Origin: an uncultured Eubacteriales bacterium
Lineage (GTDB): Bacteria; Bacillota; Clostridia; Oscillospirales; Acutalibacteraceae
Reading direction: 5' to 3'
Length of the DNA stretch: 64,000 bases
Assembly: GCA_934489895.1 (NCBI GenBank)
Contig: CAKSST010000007.1
Coordinates: 1 to 64,000 of the forward strand
Made by a program: the position numbers and the translations under genes. How positions within the stretch are numbered: the first letter of the stretch is position 1; every line of letters begins with the position of its first letter. Under the pieces are notes generated by a model. That model saw nothing but the letters and a program-made list of their open reading frames with translations, had not been told where the DNA came from and did no database searches. Positions 16,286-24,735 of this stretch are shown piece by piece.

Positions 16286-16954
16286 ATGGAGCTTATTAAG
16301 CTTGAAAATATTTCAAAATCATATACAGGACATAATGTTGATGTATGCGCCTTAAAGAATATAAATATAAAAATCGAAGACGGTGAATTCGTTGCAATAA
16401 CTGGCGCTTCGGGGTCAGGCAAAAGTACACTTATGAACATTTTAGGCTGTCTTGATACCCAAAGCAGCGGTAAATATTACCTCAACGGAACAGATACCTC
16501 TTTGCTTTGTGACCGCAAGCTGTCAGATTTGCGCAACCGCAACATCGGCTTTGTTTTCCAAAGCTATAATCTATTGCCATCTTTGAGCGCAATAGATAAT
16601 ATTGCTCTACCTCTGTTATACCGCGGTAATTCGCGCAGCAACAGTTTAAAGCTTGCTCACAAAGCATTAAAAAGCGTTGGGCTTGATAACAGAGCCAACC
16701 ATCTTCCCTGCCAGCTTTCAGGCGGTCAGCAGCAGCGTATCGCTATAGCACGCGCACTTGTGTATGCACCGCGCCTTATCCTTGCCGACGAGCCAACGGG
16801 AAATTTAGACAGCGAAACCGGCAACCTTGTAATGGGACAGCTTGCCGAACTTAATAAAACAGGCTGTACAGTAATTGTTATAACCCATAACGAACTGCCC
16901 GATATACAATTAAGCCGATTACTTACAATTAAGGACGGGTGCATTGTACAATGA
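16286..16954 (+). CDS. ABC transporter ATP-binding protein, MacB/LolD type
   Basis: ABC ATPase of 222 residues. Walker A GASGSGKST (about 38-46), Q-loop VFQSYNLLP, signature LSGGQQQR, Walker B LILADEPTGNLDSETG and the switch His in VITHN are all present, so it should be an active ATPase. Sequence type is that of MacB/FtsE/LolD-like exporters and peptide-stress pumps. Odd: no FtsX/MacB permease follows. The only partner in the operon is a 36-residue single-span peptide whose ATG overlaps this stop codon. GGGGTG precedes the start. The unit ends at a very strong terminator. It may work with a permease encoded elsewhere. Confidence 0.9.
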   Translation: MELIKLENISKSYTGHNVDVCALKNINIKIEDGEFVAITGASGSGKSTLMNILGCLDTQSSGKYYLNGTDTSLLCDRKLSDLRNRNIGFVFQSYNLLPSLSAIDNIALPLLYRGNSRSNSLKLAHKALKSVGLDNRANHLPCQLSGGQQQRIAIARALVYAPRLILADEPTGNLDSETGNLVMGQLAELNKTGCTVIVITHNELPDIQLSRLLTIKDGCIVQ

Positions 16955-17061
16955 AAAAGCAAGATTTTACCGTTATGTTAAAAGCTGCCGTTATAACTTT
17001 CTGTGCAATAACAACTGTTGTATTGGGATACATTGGCGCTAATATACTTTTGGGAGCATAA
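16951..17061 (+). CDS. 36-residue single-span membrane peptide
   Basis: Small ORF starting with MKKQDFTVMLKAA and continuing as one hydrophobic helix (about residues 10-33), ending LLGA. Its ATG overlaps the TGA of the ABC ATPase gene (ATGA), and the terminator begins five bases after its stop, so the transcript is built to include it. I infer a small membrane subunit or anchor for the ATPase. No family recognised. Confidence 0.6.
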   Translation: MKKQDFTVMLKAAVITFCAITTVVLGYIGANILLGA

Positions 17062-17065
17062 AAAA

Positions 17066-17113
17066 CGCAATAGCGAGACTTCCTTATGGGAAGTCTCGCT
17101 ATTGCGGTCTTTT
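17066..17113. terminator. Strong hairpin terminator
   Basis: Stem of about 18 bp (17066-17083 with 17089-17106) with a T-run after it and an A-run before it. Convergent between the ABC unit and rpe. Confidence 0.9.
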
Positions 17114-17122
17114 TTTAAAAAT

Positions 17123-17767
17123 TTATAATGCTTTAATCTCTTTTGCGGTTTTTGTCATATCCTCAGCATCAAACAGATAGCTTCCTACAACCAACACATT
17201 TGCGCCTGCTTCAACCGCTAAAGGTGCAGTTTCATTATTAATGCCGCCGTCAACCTCTAAATCAACCTGTAATCCCTGACGGGCAACCTCTGCCTTTAAA
17301 GCGCGCAGCTTATCAAGCGCCATAGGCATAAATTTTTGTCCGCCAAAGCCCGGCTCAACCGACATAACGAGCACCATATCACAAAGCTCTAAATATTTAA
17401 AAATCTCCTGCGGCTGTGTGCAGGGCTTAATGGTAAGACAGCTCTTTATGCCGTAAGAGCGGATAGCCTTTAAAGTATCTGCAACATCTGAGCCTGCCTC
17501 ATAATGAAAGCCAAGCAAATCAGAGCACTCTGCAAACTGCTCAATATAACGGTGTGGACGGTCAATCATAAGATGGGTATCAAGCGGAATATCTGTATGC
17601 TTTCTTATAGATTTTATAACTGGCACACCAAAAGACATATTGGGAACAAACAAGCCGTCCATAACATCAAGATGAAGCATATCAACACCTGCTGCCTTAA
17701 GCTTATTCATGCTTTCTTCCAAACGTAAAAAGTCAGCCGTTAAAACTGACGGCGATAATTTAACCAA
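17123..17767 (-). CDS. rpe: Ribulose-phosphate 3-epimerase
   Basis: Interconverts ribulose 5-phosphate and xylulose 5-phosphate in the pentose phosphate pathway; cytoplasmic TIM barrel, 214 residues. Motifs: LSPSVLTADF at the N-terminus, the catalytic Asp and metal ligands in LHLDVMDGLFVPN, THLMIDRP, MSVEPGFGGQKF and the second catalytic Asp in EVDGGIN. GGAGG lies nine bases before a TTG at 17767, giving LVKLSPS as N-terminus, which fits the family; longer versions lack a ribosome binding site. In many firmicutes rpe lies with rsgA and prkC; here it is alone. Confidence 0.93.
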   Translation of the reverse strand: MVKLSPSVLTADFLRLEESMNKLKAAGVDMLHLDVMDGLFVPNMSFGVPVIKSIRKHTDIPLDTHLMIDRPHRYIEQFAECSDLLGFHYEAGSDVADTLKAIRSYGIKSCLTIKPCTQPQEIFKYLELCDMVLVMSVEPGFGGQKFMPMALDKLRALKAEVARQGLQVDLEVDGGINNETAPLAVEAGANVLVVGSYLFDAEDMTKTAKEIKAL

Positions 17768-17841
17768 GATAAATTGCCTCCGTTTTTGCAAAAATTAACA
17801 CATTTATTTTACCGCAAGCACATATATTTGTCAATTTAATA

Positions 17842-17870
17842 TTGAAATTAATATAAAAAAATATTATAAT
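17842..17870 (+). promoter_or_regulatory. Promoter of the CofE-like gene
   Basis: TTGAAA (17842-17847), 17-base spacer, TATAAT (17865-17870), about 70 bases before the start codon. Confidence 0.6.
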
Positions 17871-17938
17871 AATTGTTTGTAAGATAAAAATATTTTTTGT
17901 AAAAATCAAAAGAATTTTAACACAAAGGATTTGGTGTA

Positions 17939-18691
17939 ATGAGTTTGCCTGATATGTCCTCAATACGTCCCAACAGGGGCAAAAAATTAATTGCCGTTAC
18001 AGATAAGGGCAAGTTTGCCCGCTACCCCATAAAAACGCATGTGGTTAAAAGCGGAGACAGTCTTTTTGAAATAATGGATAAATACGTAAAGCCATATTTG
18101 GCAGAGGGTGACGGTATTTTCTTGAGTGAAAAAATGGTTGCCATCAGCCAGGGCAGAGCCTTCCCGATTGACGAAATAAAGGTTTCCTGGCTTGCAAAGT
18201 TCCTTGTAAAGTTTGTTACAAAATCACCCTACGGCATTGGTCTTGGCAGCCCTTACACCATGCAGCTTGCTTTGCAGGATATTGGCTTCCCCCTTATCTT
18301 CCTTGGCTGTATATGCGCTGCACTGACGAAGCCTTTTGGCATCCGCGGCGTGTTTTACAATGTTGTAGGTATGCGCGCACGCGCAATTGACGGACCCGGC
18401 GAATACGTTATTCCCCCTTACAACAAATATGCAAAAATGGCACCCTTAAAGCCCAACAAGGTTTGTAAAGAGCTTGCTGAGTACACAGGTTGCTATGTTG
18501 TAATGCTCGATGCTAACGATTTAGGTCTTAACATTTTAGGCAACTCAGGCAAAGAGGTTGATTTAAAGCTTGCCCGCCAGATGTTCGGCGACAACCCTCT
18601 TGACCAGTCCGACCAACAAACCCCTATTGCCATTGCCCGCAAAATGCCCGATGATTATGTAGAGCCAGATTGGGATGCAATGCAGGAATAA
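17939..18691 (+). CDS. Coenzyme F420-0:L-glutamate ligase-like protein
   Basis: Protein of 250 residues related to CofE/FbiB-type gamma-glutamyl ligases (F420_ligase domain). Recognisable segments: PIKTHVVKSGDSLFEIM, GDGIFLSEKMVAISQGRA, then DGPGEYVIPPYNKYAKMAPL and a C-terminal part with VVMLDANDLGLNILG. Firmicutes normally lack coenzyme F420 and no other F420 gene is present, so the true acceptor is probably another compound. AAAGGA precedes the ATG. It is monocistronic with its own promoter and a terminator 90 bases beyond the stop. Confidence 0.8.
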   Translation: MSLPDMSSIRPNRGKKLIAVTDKGKFARYPIKTHVVKSGDSLFEIMDKYVKPYLAEGDGIFLSEKMVAISQGRAFPIDEIKVSWLAKFLVKFVTKSPYGIGLGSPYTMQLALQDIGFPLIFLGCICAALTKPFGIRGVFYNVVGMRARAIDGPGEYVIPPYNKYAKMAPLKPNKVCKELAEYTGCYVVMLDANDLGLNILGNSGKEVDLKLARQMFGDNPLDQSDQQTPIAIARKMPDDYVEPDWDAMQE

Positions 18692-18777
18692 AAAAGGTTT
18701 GACAAAAAATACTCAAAGGCTCTTTTAATTTGCTGTAATAGGAGCATGAATATACTCCGAAGAATTATTTACATCAT

Positions 18778-18825
18778 AAAAGTCTTGCAAAAGAAATATT
18801 TCTTCTGCAAGACTTTATTTTTATA
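18778..18825 (+). terminator. Hairpin terminator
   Basis: Stem of 11-13 bp (18778-18790 with 18804-18816) followed by a T-rich tract. Placed between the CofE-like gene and the convergent deacetylase gene. Confidence 0.7.
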
Positions 18826-18867
18826 CTTTTAAAATTATCTCTTTTGGTCTGCGCTTTTTATACAAAT

Positions 18868-19872
18868 CTAATTTGCAATTTTATGATAAAATCCCGGGCT
18901 GTCCTCTGTTAAAACCTCAAAGCGATAACCCATATTTATAAGCTGCTCAACTATTGACGGCAAAGCCTCAACCGTAGTTTTCTTTGACTTTGCGTCGTGC
19001 ATCAGCACACAAATACTGCTTTTGTTTTTAGCAGATTTTACAACATTGTTTGCAATCTGCTTTGCTGAGTATTTTATTCCCGAAGCGTCACCCGAATTAA
19101 CGTTCCAGTCAAAATATCTGTAGCCTCTATTCTGTACGCCCGCCGCGATCTCGGTCATAATACCTGTGCAATATTTCTTGCTTGCAGTGTTGTTGCTTCC
19201 GCCGGGGAAGCGTATAAGCTTTGTGCGTACACCTATGTACTTATAAACAAGGTCGTCAATTGTCTGTAAATCGTTATAATAAGCGTCAGCACTTGCGTAA
19301 ACCTTTTTCCATTCGTGGCTGTTGCAATGCAATGCAATCGCATGACACGCGTTATAAATATCATCAAGATAATCATCAAGATACGGGGTGTTCACAACAA
19401 AAAATGTTGCTTTAACGCCTAAAGCATCAAGCTGCTTTAAAAGTGTCGGTGTTGCGGCCGAGGGACCGTCATCAAAGGTCAAATAACATACTTTATCTCC
19501 GTTTTTACTGTCCCCCGGCTTTACAAGGTTAGAATTTTTTACAATACTTTGCTTTGCCTTTTCAAGCTGTGAATTTATTTTTGCAATTTCAGCAGTCTTT
19601 TGGTCAATTACAGCCTGCTGTTCATTAACCTTTTGCTGTAATGCAGCATTTTCATTTTCCTTTTGGGCAAGCTTTTCGTTTAAATCAGCTATTGTTTTGT
19701 TAAGCTCATCAATCTTACCGTTAAGCTGCTCATTCTCTGCCTTATGTGTCTTAATCTGCTTAGTCTTTTGGGCAATATAATAGTTTGCTCCGCCCGCAAG
19801 ACAGCCAAGCACCAATACTATAGCAACAACCGCCAACACAGTTTTGTTAAATATTGCCGAGCGCACTTTCAT
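18868..19872 (-). CDS. Membrane-anchored polysaccharide deacetylase with coiled coil
   Basis: NodB-type carbohydrate esterase family 4 protein, 334 residues. Residues 11-31 are a signal anchor; about 35-108 form a coiled coil rich in Lys, Glu and Gln; the NodB domain runs from about 128. Motifs: LTFDDGPS (metal Asp), HCNSH (metal His pair), RFPGGSNN, DWNVNSGD and VLMHD. By family it removes acetyl groups from peptidoglycan or another wall glycan outside the cell. The coiled coil may span the wall or drive oligomers. GGGGTGAGAAG precedes the ATG. A structured element at 20025-20110 lies upstream on the same strand. Confidence 0.9.
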   Translation of the reverse strand: MKVRSAIFNKTVLAVVAIVLVLGCLAGGANYYIAQKTKQIKTHKAENEQLNGKIDELNKTIADLNEKLAQKENENAALQQKVNEQQAVIDQKTAEIAKINSQLEKAKQSIVKNSNLVKPGDSKNGDKVCYLTFDDGPSAATPTLLKQLDALGVKATFFVVNTPYLDDYLDDIYNACHAIALHCNSHEWKKVYASADAYYNDLQTIDDLVYKYIGVRTKLIRFPGGSNNTASKKYCTGIMTEIAAGVQNRGYRYFDWNVNSGDASGIKYSAKQIANNVVKSAKNKSSICVLMHDAKSKKTTVEALPSIVEQLINMGYRFEVLTEDSPGFYHKIAN

Positions 19873-20024
19873 TTTCTTCTCACCCCCTTTTATTAATAAT
19901 TTAAATGATTCTATTAGATTTTATAACAAAAACAGAAAAAAATCAACCCTTTAAAGCGTTGTTTTGCAGGTATTATTTTACATCGCAAGTAACCCTTTTT
20001 AAAAGTCGCCCATATTATGATTTT

Positions 20025-20110
20025 AGGGGCGCAAAATAGGGATTCCCAAAGTATCGGCGGTTGCCATGGTCCAACCCATAGAGTACCGATAAATGATGTG
20101 AAAAGCCCCT
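20025..20110. other. Structured intergenic element of unknown type
   Basis: Nested pairings without a gene: 20025-20030 with 20105-20110, 20052-20057 with 20086-20091, and 20059-20063 with 20072-20076. On the minus strand it sits between the YesL-type terminator and the deacetylase gene start, so it could be a leader RNA; on the plus strand it ends in GCCCCTTTT. It matches no riboswitch class I can name. Confidence 0.4.
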
Positions 20111-20119
20111 TTTATATAA

Positions 20120-20157
20120 AAAACCGCTGTCTGTAAATAACAGGCTGCGGTTTTTAT
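20120..20157 (-). terminator. Terminator of the murC operon
   Basis: Stem AAACCGC/GCGGTTT with an inner CTGT/ACAG pairing (20120-20154), followed on the minus strand by TTTTTTATAT; six bases after the stop of the last gene. Confidence 0.7.
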
Positions 20158-20162
20158 TTTTA

Positions 20163-20987
20163 TTATATTGTATCTGTAAACAGACTTTTCTGCCCGTTAT
20201 CATCATTGGGGATATCAAGCCCCAGTTTTTTACGCTTTTCAATATCCTCATCAGGATGTTTCTCGTAATACGGGTCAATCATTATTTTCTTAATAATCGG
20301 AAAGATATTATGCTCAATAACAAGAAAACGGAATGTCGGAAAAATACAAACCATAATAAATGCCGCAATAACAATACCCACATTGCCAAAAAACAGTATA
20401 ATCGCAGCAAAGACTGCATAAAACGGCAGTAAACACGCAAATATAATTAAATTATTCTTAAAGCCTATAAGCGAAAGCTTAAAGCTGTTGACATACACTT
20501 GCTTTAAACTGAATTTAAAAGTAATGATAAGTGTCCAAATATAATAGTTCATCATTAGAAATATTATAAGCATAAACAGCACAATGCCAAAGCAAACCGT
20601 TTCCCATGATAAGGTGTTTTCGGCTTTTATCATTGCCTCGGCATAATATACTGTAGAAAAAGCAAGTACAGCGGTAATTATAAGATTAATTATGCCCGCA
20701 AAAAAACCTTGCTTAAGATTCTTTTTAACACAATCAAAAAAGTCTGACGTACCAAAAGAGTGCTGCTTTGTTATAATCGACCTTGCTATGTATGTTGTAC
20801 CGACGCTTCCAAGACCTGAACTTATTACAGGTATGCTCAACAATACTAGCCAGCAGTTTACTGTTAAAAGCTGCCAAAAGTGTTCGAAATAATTTTCAAA
20901 AAAAGCAAAAATGCCACGCTTTGTAGGGGTGTCTTTCGAAACTCCGCTGCCCTCTTTTTCATAATCTCGCATTTTAAACAGTGCCAT
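20163..20987 (-). CDS. YesL/DUF624-type membrane protein
   Basis: Integral membrane protein of 274 residues with about six hydrophobic helices (segments near 38-60, 95-120, 128-155, 180-200, 205-230). The N-terminal FFENYFEHFWQLLTVNCWLVLLSIPV is the usual DUF624 opening. Members often lie beside ABC sugar importers, but none is here; instead it is the last gene of an operon with murC. The C-terminus is charged and cytoplasmic. Its ATG overlaps the stop of the upstream membrane protein (TAATG). Function unknown. Confidence 0.75.
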   Translation of the reverse strand: MALFKMRDYEKEGSGVSKDTPTKRGIFAFFENYFEHFWQLLTVNCWLVLLSIPVISSGLGSVGTTYIARSIITKQHSFGTSDFFDCVKKNLKQGFFAGIINLIITAVLAFSTVYYAEAMIKAENTLSWETVCFGIVLFMLIIFLMMNYYIWTLIITFKFSLKQVYVNSFKLSLIGFKNNLIIFACLLPFYAVFAAIILFFGNVGIVIAAFIMVCIFPTFRFLVIEHNIFPIIKKIMIDPYYEKHPDEDIEKRKKLGLDIPNDDNGQKSLFTDTI

Positions 20988-21721
20988 TATTTGCCTCCGT
21001 TATTTTTGCCGTAAACTAAATTCTTACGCATATTGATATTTTTAAAACCCATATAATATCCAAACCAGCTTGCAAAGGGAAGTGCAAAAAGTATTGCAAG
21101 CAAGGGCAAAAATGACCATACAGGCAGCTGTGCAGTGTTAGCCGCGCCGTTGCAGGCAAGCTCTATTAAATAAAACATACTGAAATTTGTAATTTTATAT
21201 GCGCTGAGCGCAAAGCTTGTACCCATTATTTTTTCTGCAATAACAAGCAGATATATTACAAAATACGGTACAGTACCAAGCAGGCCCAGTTTAAATCCAT
21301 AATGACAATCGCCCTCTTTATGCTCAAAATCTGTCCTTGCGCTGTCCTCGCTTCCTCTGTTCCAAACATATCCGTAAACCAAATACACAAACATTGCCGC
21401 TGTAATAATCTGAACAATTATTTTTACCGCTGTGTTTGCTTTATCGCTCAAAAGACGTATAGACTGCTTATATATCTTGCTTTCATCATAGCTTGCAAGT
21501 TTTTCATCCTCACCGTCGGCATAATAATGAGAATAAAGATATTCATATCCGCCTTGCTCGGCTTCAATATATACCTCATATCCCATCTGCTGTGAAAAAG
21601 CAGATACCGCAAACATTGTTATGAATACATAAACAATTATTGACAGCAAAGCAACGCCTATTTGTGTTGCAAATAAGCGTGACGCTCGGCGTATATTTTC
21701 TTTAATTCCAAGCTCTTTCAT
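20987..21721 (-). CDS. Membrane protein of unknown function
   Basis: A 244-residue protein I do not recognise. Hydrophobic helices are seen near 18-42, 100-120, 150-170, 178-195 and 205-228; between the first two lies a polar, Tyr/Glu-rich stretch (about 48-95) likely outside the cell. The N-terminal KENIRRASRLFATQIGVALLS is amphipathic. It begins three bases after the murC stop and overlaps the DUF624-type gene, so the three are co-translated. The pairing of two membrane proteins with murC suggests an envelope role (inference). Confidence 0.7.
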   Translation of the reverse strand: MKELGIKENIRRASRLFATQIGVALLSIIVYVFITMFAVSAFSQQMGYEVYIEAEQGGYEYLYSHYYADGEDEKLASYDESKIYKQSIRLLSDKANTAVKIIVQIITAAMFVYLVYGYVWNRGSEDSARTDFEHKEGDCHYGFKLGLLGTVPYFVIYLLVIAEKIMGTSFALSAYKITNFSMFYLIELACNGAANTAQLPVWSFLPLLAILFALPFASWFGYYMGFKNINMRKNLVYGKNNGGK

Positions 21722-21724
21722 TTT

Positions 21725-23089
21725 TTAATCCCTCATTAAATATGCCGCTTTGTAAATATCTCCGCCGCCCATGGTAATTACCGTGTCGTCCGGCTTCACA
21801 TATGAGCATATTTCTTTTTTTACATCCTCAAAACTCTCGACACAAACACAGTCAGGCAAAAGCTTTGCTAGGTGCTGTGATGTAATACCCGCTTCATTTT
21901 TCTCGCGTGAGCCCATTATGGGTGTAAGCACCACCCTGTCCGCAAGGCTTAAAGACTCGGCAAATTCATCTAACAGCAAAGCCGTTCGCGAAAAGGTGAA
22001 GGGCTGGAATACAGCAATAAGCCTGCCCTTGCAATACTCACGTGCCGCACGTAAGGTTGCGGCAATTTCTGTCGGGTGATGCGCATAGTCGTCCACAAGT
22101 ACAGCGCCCTTTACAGTACCAAGAACCTCAAACCTGCGTCCCGCTCCGCCAAAGCTCTCAATCGCCGATTTCAATCCTTGAGGCGTAACTCCGTTTATAA
22201 GTGCCGCAACAGCTGACGCCATTGCATTGTAAACATTATGCTTACCGGGAATATTCAATGCAATATTACAAATTACTTTTCCTTTACTTATCAAATCAAA
22301 GATAAAGCCTTTTGAACCTTTAACAATATTATCTGCATAATAATTCAGTTGTTTATCAAAGCCAAAGGTTATAATCTCACCCTTTACATCCTTTACCGCC
22401 TGCATTGCAAGCGTATTGTCGCCGTTTACAATAACCGTATTTGCCATTGATACAAACTTTGTAAAAGAAGCGCACATATTTTCCATTGTTTTAAAATAAT
22501 CAAGATGGTCATTATCAATGTTAAGCAAAACCGCAGTATTGGGGGACAACTCTAAAAAAGTATCCACGAACTCGCAGGACTCACACACCATTATATCCGA
22601 CTCACCGCAAATACCATTTGTGTTTGTAAGGGGCAGCCTACCGCCTATTACTGCCGTAGGGTCAAGATTATTTAAAATTAAAATTTGCGTAAGCATTGCG
22701 CAAACGGTGGTTTTGCCGTGAGTTCCGCAAACGCCTATACAGTTGTCAAAGTGTCTTGTCAGCGCACCCAGAAGCTTTGAGCGCTCTAATGTGGGAATTT
22801 GTTTTTGTCTTGCACAAACAAGCTCAGGATTATCCTGTGAAATTGCCGCAGAATACACAACCAAATCACACTCGCCTAAATTTTCGGCAAGGTTGCCCAT
22901 TTTTATGTCTATACCAAGAGCGCGCAGTCTTTTTAGCTGGTCCGATTCATTATTATCAGAGCCGCAGACTGTATAACCTTTTTTATGCATTATTTCAGCA
23001 AGCGGACACATACCCGAGCCGCCTATACCTATCATATGCACACTTTTTGCCTGTTTAACAAGAGCATCGATTTCTGCGCTGTTTTTCAT
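21725..23089 (-). CDS. murC: UDP-N-acetylmuramate--L-alanine ligase
   Basis: Adds L-alanine to UDP-N-acetylmuramate in peptidoglycan precursor synthesis; cytoplasmic, 454 residues as usual. The N-terminal Rossmann motif GIGGSGMCPLAEIM, the ATP loop GTHGKTTVCAML near residue 115, the middle-domain LNIDNDHLDYF and the C-terminal DDYAHHPTEI and GGGDIYK motifs identify MurC rather than other Mur ligases. It heads an operon with two membrane proteins. No other mur gene is adjacent, unlike the classical dcw cluster. Confidence 0.95.
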   Translation of the reverse strand: MKNSAEIDALVKQAKSVHMIGIGGSGMCPLAEIMHKKGYTVCGSDNNESDQLKRLRALGIDIKMGNLAENLGECDLVVYSAAISQDNPELVCARQKQIPTLERSKLLGALTRHFDNCIGVCGTHGKTTVCAMLTQILILNNLDPTAVIGGRLPLTNTNGICGESDIMVCESCEFVDTFLELSPNTAVLLNIDNDHLDYFKTMENMCASFTKFVSMANTVIVNGDNTLAMQAVKDVKGEIITFGFDKQLNYYADNIVKGSKGFIFDLISKGKVICNIALNIPGKHNVYNAMASAVAALINGVTPQGLKSAIESFGGAGRRFEVLGTVKGAVLVDDYAHHPTEIAATLRAAREYCKGRLIAVFQPFTFSRTALLLDEFAESLSLADRVVLTPIMGSREKNEAGITSQHLAKLLPDCVCVESFEDVKKEICSYVKPDDTVITMGGGDIYKAAYLMRD

Positions 23090-23197
23090 TATCTCACCCT
23101 GAAAAATAAATATCTATATTCATTATATTGCTAAATTGTAAAAAAATAAACAATTTTTTATATTTATTTGCATTATTTTAATTTTATTTATTACCGT

Positions 23198-23225
23198 AAC
23201 CAAAAGTAATGCGCATCATACTATA
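23198..23225 (+). promoter_or_regulatory. Candidate sigma-K promoter of dpaAB
   Basis: CATACTATA (23217-23225) matches the sigma-K -10 consensus CATANNNTA exactly, with AACC (23198-23201) 15 bases upstream in place of the -35 AC element. Dipicolinate synthase is a known sigma-K target in Bacillus. Predicted start about 40 bases before the dpaA ATG. Confidence 0.55.
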
Positions 23226-23271
23226 TTATTGAATGTCATTTAGGGTAAAGACCAATAGAAAGGCTGATGTT

Positions 23272-24078
23272 ATGTTAATTTCGGTAATAGGCGGAGATAA
23301 GCGATTTTTATATGCTGCAAAAAGGCTGTCGGATCTCGGACATACGGTTTTGTTCGCTGCCACCGAAAAACCGAACAGCACAATTGAACAAGCACTTAAA
23401 TCTCAGGCAATAGTATTGCCAATGCCAGTAAGTCGTGACCGTATCACCCTTAATGCGCCGTTATTTGATAAAAGCATCAGTCTTTGCGATATTTTATCAC
23501 AGCTTGACGGAAAACAAATTCTGCTTGGCGGAATAACAAATATTGATTATCCTAACTATTATGATTATTACAATAACGAGGGCTTTTTATGTAAAAACTC
23601 TGCCGTAACAGCAGAGGGTGCAATACAAACGGCATTTAATAATACCGATTACTCGCTTACAGGCAGCCGCGTACTTGTTGTAGGCTACGGCAAACTGGGC
23701 AAAGCATTATGTAAGCGTCTGCTCAGCTTTGAGTGCATGCTTACCGCAAGCGCCCGTAAGCACAGCGATTTTGAACAAATATGCCGTCTTGGCATTAACT
23801 GCGTAAATACGCTTGAGCTTGAGGAAATTATAAACGATTTTGACATTGTATTCAACACAGTGCCTTATCCTGTTTTAGACAAACAGGTATTAAGAAACGC
23901 AAAACGCGACACATTATTTATTGAGCTTGCAAGCGCGCCATACGGTATTGATTTAGAATATGCAAAAGAGCAGAATTTGTGCGTAAAGCTTGAAGCCTCT
24001 TTACCGTCACGCTGTGCGCCCAAAAGCGCAGGCGAATTTATTGCAGATACCGTAAATGACATTTTGCACGCAATATAG
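23272..24078 (+). CDS. dpaA: Dipicolinate synthase subunit A
   Basis: With DpaB converts dihydrodipicolinate to dipicolinic acid in the mother cell; the product is loaded into the spore core. The 268-residue protein opens with ISVIGGDKRFLYAAKRLSDLGH and contains an NAD(P)-binding Rossmann motif VLVVGYGKLGKAL in the middle, followed by FNTVPYPVLDK and LIELASAPYGID, all typical of DpaA. A reading from 23233 is possible, but GAAAGG precedes the ATG at 23272 and the N-terminus then fits the family. dpaB follows after 37 bases. A sigma-K-like promoter lies upstream. Confidence 0.92.
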   Translation: MLISVIGGDKRFLYAAKRLSDLGHTVLFAATEKPNSTIEQALKSQAIVLPMPVSRDRITLNAPLFDKSISLCDILSQLDGKQILLGGITNIDYPNYYDYYNNEGFLCKNSAVTAEGAIQTAFNNTDYSLTGSRVLVVGYGKLGKALCKRLLSFECMLTASARKHSDFEQICRLGINCVNTLELEEIINDFDIVFNTVPYPVLDKQVLRNAKRDTLFIELASAPYGIDLEYAKEQNLCVKLEASLPSRCAPKSAGEFIADTVNDILHAI

Positions 24079-24115
24079 GGTATAACCCGTTACACTTAAC
24101 AAAGGGGAAAACAAT

Positions 24116-24688
24116 ATGACTAATATAACAACGGGTTTTGCGCTTTGCGGCTCCTTCTGCACATTAAAACGCGCAATAGCCCAGCTTGAAATACTAAAGC
24201 AGAGCGGAATGGATATTATACCCATTATGTCCCCCGCCGTTTATAATACCGATACACGTTTTGGTAAAGCGCAGGACTTTATTAATCAAGTGGAGCAAAT
24301 TTGCAAAAATAAAATAATAAACACCATTGAAAAAGCAGAACCAATAGGCCCTAAAAAGCTGCTTGATATTATAATTGTGGCACCCTGTACAGGCAATACA
24401 TTATCAAAGCTGGCGCTTGGAATTACCGACACCTGCGTTACTATGGCAGTAAAAGCGCACCTTAGAAACGGCCGTCCCGTGCTGCTTGCAGTTGCCACAA
24501 ACGATGCGCTCAGCGGCTGTGCAAGAAACATAGGGCTGCTTTACAACACAAAAAACATTTATTTTACCCCCCTCTCACAAGACGACGCCGCTGGTAAACC
24601 CACATCGCTTGTTTGCGATTTTGAAAAAATTCCGCAAGCCGCCGCGCTGGCTTTAGCAGGCAAACAAATGCAGCCGATACTGTTATAG
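24116..24688 (+). CDS. dpaB: Dipicolinate synthase subunit B
   Basis: Flavoprotein-fold partner of DpaA, 190 residues. Motifs: TGFALCGSFCTLKRA at the N-terminus, IPIMSPAVYNTDTRFG, the flavoprotein signature IIVAPCTGNTLSKLALGITD, and LLAVATNDALSGCARNIG. Needed for dipicolinate synthesis in sporulation. AAGGGG precedes the ATG. Ends at a strong hairpin terminator, so dpaAB is a two-gene operon; the aspartate-pathway genes (asd, dapG, dapA) that follow in Bacillus are absent here. Confidence 0.92.
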   Translation: MTNITTGFALCGSFCTLKRAIAQLEILKQSGMDIIPIMSPAVYNTDTRFGKAQDFINQVEQICKNKIINTIEKAEPIGPKKLLDIIIVAPCTGNTLSKLALGITDTCVTMAVKAHLRNGRPVLLAVATNDALSGCARNIGLLYNTKNIYFTPLSQDDAAGKPTSLVCDFEKIPQAAALALAGKQMQPILL

Positions 24689-24691
24689 ACT

Positions 24692-24735
24692 AAAAACACC
24701 ATAGGCTAAAGATTTTTAGCCTATGGTGTTTTTAT
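24692..24735. terminator. Hairpin terminator after dpaB
   Basis: A 15-bp perfect stem (24694-24708 with 24717-24731) with T-run; it also overlaps the 3' end of the convergent SLOG-type pseudogene. Confidence 0.88.

Noticed and set aside
20015..20278. Minus-strand frame at the end of the YesL-type gene
   Set aside because: Most of it is a shifted reading of the membrane protein gene and its terminator; the protein has no recognisable features.
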